Shown in pieces: positions 60,310 to 64,000 of a DNA stretch of 64,000 bases. This stretch comes from Paenibacillus flagellatus (GTDB taxonomy: Bacteria > Bacillota > Bacilli > Paenibacillales > NBRC-103111), in the NCBI RefSeq assembly GCF_003217775.1, contig NZ_QJVJ01000001.1, positions 372,001 through 436,000 of the forward strand, in the 5' to 3' direction. Both the position numbers and the translations under genes were made by a program. Numbering within the stretch: the first letter of the stretch is position 1; every line of letters begins with the position of its first letter. The notes under the pieces are model-generated. The model had not been told where the DNA came from. It did not search any database and saw only the letters and a program-made list of their open reading frames with translations.

Positions 60310-61332
60310 TCAAAACCCCATCAAAATGCCCAATCTCGCTTCCTCCAAAGCGGGAAGCTCGTCCGTGACGACTCCGCGAATTTTCAATCCGCGAAGGACG
60401 GGCTCCAGCGTCGCGAGGACCTCCTCGCCCAAAGCCCATACTTGACGAGGCGCCGCCTGCACCCGCTCCGCCAGCTCCAGCAGCTCGTACCCGATATCCG
60501 GACGCTCCCCCCACGGCTCGAACATGCCGGCATGAAGAATTTGCCCCGAATGTCCGTCGACGATCAACAGCATAAGCGGGTAATAGGGACGTTCGCCCTC
60601 GCCGACCGGAATCGGGGCGTGGAAGAGATCGACTTCCCAATGGGTCGGGAGCTTCTGCACCGCCTTGTGCAGCCGGCCGAGCCGAAGCTCATCCACGGCG
60701 GTCGATTCCGTCCGGACCGGGGACGCCTTCCGTGCCTTCTCCTGCGGTTTAAGCCGGCGGGTCGTCCACGTCGAGACGCCTCCGCTCGTTTCCGGCACCC
60801 GGACGACATATTCGCCGTCCGGCGTCGGAAGCAGCGCGTCGGGGTTCTTCGCGTGCTGCCCGGCAAGCAGGCTCGCCTGCTCCAAAGCCGCCGTCAGGAA
60901 GACGACCTGCTCCCGGCCGGTCAAAAACCACGGGACGAAGCCCGGATCGTAGGTACGGAACATCGGCCACGCCTTCGCTCCGCGAAACTTCAGCCCGAGC
61001 TGCTTGATGATCGACGTATCTTCCTTTTCCAGCTGGTCGCGGTCTTCGAAGGAGGCCATCAGGCAGCTTTGCGCGACCATCATCTCGTCGGGTCGCAGCT
61101 CGCCGGACGCCATCCGGAGCATCCCTTTCAGCCCTTCGGTCCCCCGGTATACGTTCAGCGCGAACACCTCGCCCAATCGGCCGAGCACGCAGCAGTAACC
61201 GATTTCGCCCGTGTCCGGATGCTGGACGCCGAATACGTGCTCCTCCGTGAGCCAGTTCCAGCATTGCAGCTTCTTGAATCGGACGGCCGCATCGTAGAGG
61301 GCGGCCCACTCTTGTATCGTAGGCGGTTTGAT
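60310..61332 (-). CDS. Conserved hypothetical protein, apparent non-standard ATC start
   Basis: The first ATG/GTG/TTG in this frame is GTG at 61188, but coding-like sequence continues upstream without a stop: PPTIQEWAALYDAAVRFKKL and CWNWLTEEHVFGVQHPDTGE (about residues 3-40). AAGGAG lies nine bases before an ATC codon at 61332, giving a 340-residue protein. A promoter-like TATACT lies further upstream. The N-terminal half has RGTEGLKGM and LGLKFRGAKAWPMFRTYDPG; the C-terminal half has RLGRLHKAVQKLPTHWEVDL and ends LPALEEARLGILMG. The pairing resembles DUF7309 plus DUF6930 proteins, a tentative call. No membrane segment. A mutated ATG or a real ATC start are both possible. Confidence 0.6.
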   Translation of the reverse strand: MKPPTIQEWAALYDAAVRFKKLQCWNWLTEEHVFGVQHPDTGEIGYCCVLGRLGEVFALNVYRGTEGLKGMLRMASGELRPDEMMVAQSCLMASFEDRDQLEKEDTSIIKQLGLKFRGAKAWPMFRTYDPGFVPWFLTGREQVVFLTAALEQASLLAGQHAKNPDALLPTPDGEYVVRVPETSGGVSTWTTRRLKPQEKARKASPVRTESTAVDELRLGRLHKAVQKLPTHWEVDLFHAPIPVGEGERPYYPLMLLIVDGHSGQILHAGMFEPWGERPDIGYELLELAERVQAAPRQVWALGEEVLATLEPVLRGLKIRGVVTDELPALEEARLGILMGF

Positions 61333-61444
61333 AAGAAATCGCTCCTTGCTTTTATTTCCGAAACGGTACGGTTCGGGAGTTTTGGCGTGTATCTATACCG
61401 CCAGTATAGCACAGTTGGATTGGAGTTCGTTTATTCCATTCAAC

Positions 61445-61496
61445 GAAAAATCCGCCGTTTCCCACGCTAGTCGTTGCGAAGGGGTAGGCGGATTTT
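61445..61496 (-). terminator. Intrinsic terminator of the Fic gene
   Basis: AAAATCCGCC (61447-61456) and GGCGGATTTT (61487-61496) form a perfect 10-bp stem that begins at the Fic stop codon. The minus strand continues TTTCG. Confidence 0.6.
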
Positions 61497-62098
61497 CATA
61501 CCAGTTTTAAATATAAGTCGAACGTCCGCTCGAGCGTGTCGCACACCAATGACAGGATAGAGGAAGTATCACCGGTCGTATGGGCCTCCTCCAACGCTGC
61601 GTAATATTGTGCCCGTTGCTCTTTCTCGATCACGACCGGAGGGTACCCGTTCTTCATTAATTCGAAGTTCAGAAGCAATCGGGCCGTTCTGCCGTTGCCG
61701 TCAATGAACGGGTGAATTTTTACGAAATCGCTGTGAATGACTGCGGCTCTTGCAACTGGGTGCAGTTGACCGGCCTCTTTTTCCACCCAACCTGCAAATT
61801 GTTCCATCATGAGCGGAACTTGTACGGCGTCGGGCGGAATGTGCTTGGCTCCGCTGATTAAAACATTTTCTTTTCGATACGTTCCCGCGTACTCATCGTG
61901 AATCCCTTTCAGAATGAGACGATGGATGTTTTTGATTTGCCATTCCGTAAGGGGGTCCCGCCTCCGGACGATCTCTTCTACGTACAGAATCGCTTCCTTA
62001 TGGTTGATCGCCTCCAAGTGCTCCCGAATCGTTTTGCCGCCGACCGTTATGCCTTCCAAGGCAACCTTCGTTTCGGAAAGTGTCAGCGTATTACCCAA
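61496..62098 (-). pseudogene. Fic-domain AMP-transferase, main fragment
   Basis: A 200-residue open frame containing the complete Fic core: HPFIDGNGRTARLLLNFELM holds the catalytic His and the nucleotide-binding motif HPFxDGNGRxxR. Its TTG start falls in GNTLTLSETK. In intact relatives that segment is preceded by a helix with the inhibitory S/T-x-x-x-E-G motif and by about 35 further residues. Those residues are found in another frame immediately upstream (62083-62196), so a deletion has broken the gene. If translated from the TTG, the protein would have an active site without its inhibitory helix. It normally modifies target proteins with AMP. Confidence 0.72.
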
Positions 62099-62196
62099 TT
62101 CACGATAAGATGCTCGCGCAAGCTTCGGAGAGTATGAACCGGCAAAGGTCTTTTTTGATCCAATAAATTCTTTTTCCTGTCCACTTGTTCGAACAT
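62083..62196 (-). pseudogene. Fic gene, detached N-terminal fragment
   Basis: An ATG nine bases after the AAAAGGGGG ribosome site opens a 37-residue frame (MFEQVDRKKNLLDQK, then RSLREHLIVNW) that is the normal N-terminus of this Fic type, and it stops 16 bp inside the main fragment in a different frame. The junction lies after REHLIV, just before the missing inhibitory helix. Confidence 0.7.
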
Positions 62197-62534
62197 ACTT
62201 CTCCCCCTTTTAACTTTCTTCTCCCATTATATCATCGGAATAAAAGGTGCACACCTTCCCAATCTCGGCATGCATCTTTTTGGGCTAGCTATCGCTTCCT
62301 CCGGATGCCCTGCCGATGAGCCCAGCCCGCTTCGACCGAAATCGGCTGAAAGCGGGCCAACTCCTTCGTCATAAAGGGCCGCGCGTTCCGGCTTCCCTTT
62401 GTAAACGACGCGTCCTTGAAGGTCTATATCGGCGAATCCGCGACTCAAGGCTGATATCATCCCGTTCCGCGCCGCCTTGTCCAGCGCGCTCCCGGATCGT
62501 GTGCAGGTACAGAGAACCAAGGGAGGTGGCATCC
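62197..62534. other. Gap without a supported gene
   Basis: 338 bp with mixed composition. Open frames on both strands are short and lack convincing ribosome sites. I see no RNA gene or repeat. The plus-strand ribosome site at 62520-62534 belongs to the decayed gene that follows. Confidence 0.4.
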
Positions 62535-62713
62535 ATGCTATGGGAAGAAGTTCGCAAGATTTAGCCTGATCCAAAAATTTCAAGCTGGATGTAGGCGCTC
62601 TTCACGAGAAGCTTGAGGTAAATGGGCTTCTCGGATTAGATTTGCTTATGGCGGCAAACGTCATATTAAATCTTTCAGAGCTAACTATGTATTCAGCCGA
62701 CGATAAGGAATAG
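62535..62713 (+). pseudogene. Remnant of a small gene and a retropepsin-like protease
   Basis: ATG at 62535 follows GGGAGG and reads MLWEEVRKI before a stop. From 62585 another frame reads LDVGALHEKLEVNG, LLGLDLLMAANVIL and NLSELTMYSADDKE, then stops at 62713. The second part looks like the C-terminal half of a clan AA (retropepsin-like) aspartic protease, without the catalytic D-T/S-G. Together they look like two neighbouring genes fused and shortened by deletion. The family call is tentative. Confidence 0.4.
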
Positions 62714-62898
62714 GATTGCCGAAATGCAGCAGCCCACTAATAAGCCCCCAAAATTCCCCGCTTGTCCCGTTCACATATCCCCCTCCCTGCTGAATATATT
62801 GATAACAAGCTATCTTTTTCCCATTGCCCCGATACTCCTGAACGTCCATGCGCATGACGCGCGGGAGCGCAGCAACCGAAGCAGGGAGGTGCCGCATC

Positions 62899-64000
62899 AT
62901 GACAAAACCGCTTTTCATCGTGTCCCGGGAAGACTGGTCGCTCCACCGCAAAGGGTACCAGGACCAAACCCGCCACCAGCAAAAAGTGCGCGAAGCGATC
63001 AAGCAAAACTTGCCCGACCTCGTCACCGAAGAAAATATCGTGACGTCCCACAACAAACAAATTATCAAGGTTCCGATCCGCAGCCTGGACGAATACCGGT
63101 TCCGCTTCAATTACAATAAAAGCAAGCATGTCGGCCAGGGCGACGGCGACAGCCAGGTCGGTGACGTGCTCGGCGTCGATCCGTCCGCGGCGAACCCGGG
63201 GAAAGGCGAAGGAGCCGGCGACCAGCCGGGCGACGATTATTTCGAAGCCGAAGTGAGCATGGAGGAGCTGCAGTCGATGCTGTTCGAGGAGCTGGAGCTG
63301 CCTTACATGGAGCAGAAGCAGAAAGACAATCTCCAGATCGAAGACATTCAGTTCAACGACATCCGCAAGAAGGGGATCATGTCCAACATCGACAAGAAGC
63401 GGACCATTCTCGAAAACTTGCGCCGCAACGCGAATGCGGGCAACCCGGGCATCCACGGCATATCGCCGGACGATCTTCGCTTCAAGACGTGGGACGAAGT
63501 CGTCGTGCCGCATTCGAACGCCCTCATTCTCGCCATGATGGATACGTCCGGGTCGATGGGCAGCTTCGAGAAATATATCGCCCGCAGCTTCTTTTTCTGG
63601 ATGACGCGGTTTTTGCGGACGAAATACGAGAAAGTCGAAATCGTCTTCATCGCGCACCATACGGAAGCGCGGGAAGTGTCCGAGGAAGAATTTTTCACGA
63701 AAGGCGAAAGCGGCGGCACGATCTGCTCGTCCGCCTACCAGAAGGCGCTCGAAATCATCGACCGCCGGTACCCGTCCTCGCACTACAACATTTATCCGTT
63801 CCACTTCTCCGACGGCGACAATTTGACGTCCGACAACGAGCGGTGCGTCAAGCTGATCGAGAAGCTGCTCGAGCGGTGCAACATGTTCGGCTACGGCGAG
63901 GTGAACCAGTACAACCGGAGCAGCACGCTCATGTCGGCGTACCGCCACATCCAGTACCCTCGCTTCCAGCACTGCGTCATTCGCGAGAAAGGCGAAGTGT
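62899..64000 (+). CDS. yhbH: YhbH/DUF444 sporulation protein, incomplete at the right edge
   Basis: 367 codons are present and the frame is still open at the window end. It begins [23 protein letters not shown], matching the YhbH start, with GGGAGG eight bases before the ATG. A Gly/Asp-rich segment follows (residues 90-125). A von Willebrand A-like domain contains the metal-binding [13 protein letters not shown] near residue 215, then [17 protein letters not shown] and [17 protein letters not shown]. In Bacillales yhbH is expressed in sporulation and stands near prkA and spoVR. It is in the minus-to-plus divergent position relative to the Fic remnant. Confidence 0.92.
   Translation, partial: MTKPLFIVSREDWSLHRKGYQDQTRHQQKVREAIKQNLPDLVTEENIVTSHNKQIIKVPIRSLDEYRFRFNYNKSKHVGQGDGDSQVGDVLGVDPSAANPGKGEGAGDQPGDDYFEAEVSMEELQSMLFEELELPYMEQKQKDNLQIEDIQFNDIRKKGIMSNIDKKRTILENLRRNANAGNPGIHGISPDDLRFKTWDEVVVPHSNALILAMMDTSGSMGSFEKYIARSFFFWMTRFLRTKYEKVEIVFIAHHTEAREVSEEEFFTKGESGGTICSSAYQKALEIIDRRYPSSHYNIYPFHFSDGDNLTSDNERCVKLIEKLLERCNMFGYGEVNQYNRSSTLMSAYRHIQYPRFQHCVIREKGEV

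Noticed and set aside
62688-62790. Possible 29-residue minus-strand peptide (MNGTSGEFWGLISG...) with a purine-rich ribosome-like site
   Set aside because: The frame is short and overlaps the decayed protease remnant. No further evidence supports translation.

Overview
The window looks like a chromosomal piece of a spore-forming, moderately high-G+C member of the Paenibacillaceae (Paenibacillus or Cohnella-like). The reasons are the YhbH (DUF444) sporulation gene at the right edge, the YesM/YesN-type two-component system beside LplB/LplC-type sugar permeases, an aa3-type quinol oxidase operon, an EpsA-EpsB-EpsC style exopolysaccharide operon, and strong AGGAGG-type ribosome sites. No rRNA, tRNA, CRISPR array, IS element or prophage was recognised.

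Region 1 (about 1-20.9 kb) is visibly more A+T-rich than the rest and forms an exopolysaccharide island. A minus-strand operon runs from 15.7 kb to the left edge: a 58-residue small protein, a chain-length regulator, a bacterial tyrosine-kinase-like ATPase, a structured RNA in the position of the eps-associated RNA (EAR), an EpsC-like 4,6-dehydratase, a flippase, glycosyltransferases, a polymerase, an asparagine-synthase-like amidotransferase, an epimerase and a UDP-sugar dehydrogenase. A divergent XRE repressor gene lies at its head. Two secreted-type beta-helix paralogs and a secreted choice-of-anchor-L/Calx-beta protein follow. A 15-bp palindrome of the form GATACA-N3-TGTATC recurs at the repressor/eps intergenic region, at three other gene starts or operon junctions, and at the promoter of a small basic protein at 25.1 kb. 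This looks like one local regulon.

Region 2 (21-25.4 kb) carries a DUF1805 protein, two small hypothetical genes, a DUF423 membrane protein, and a thioredoxin reductase-like/glutaredoxin-like/peroxiredoxin operon whose promoter overlaps a near-perfect PerR box.

Region 3 (25.5-40.4 kb) has a sugar ABC importer operon with its own sensor kinase and AraC-type regulator, an isomerase/oxidoreductase pair, an OmpR-type two-component system, a Gly/Ser-rich lipoprotein, an amino acid permease and a D-aminopeptidase.

Region 4 (40.4-55.4 kb) has RecQ, a secreted coiled-coil protein behind a leader terminator, an HD-GYP-like gene behind a probable cyclic-di-GMP-I riboswitch, a serine hydrolase, DoxX, a large COG5610-like HAD protein, a family 2 glycosyltransferase and SbcCD.

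Region 5 (55.6-64 kb) has the qoxABCD operon, a small membrane protein, a DUF protein apparently lacking a normal start codon, a Fic gene with a deletion over its inhibitory motif, a decayed protease-like remnant and the start of yhbH.
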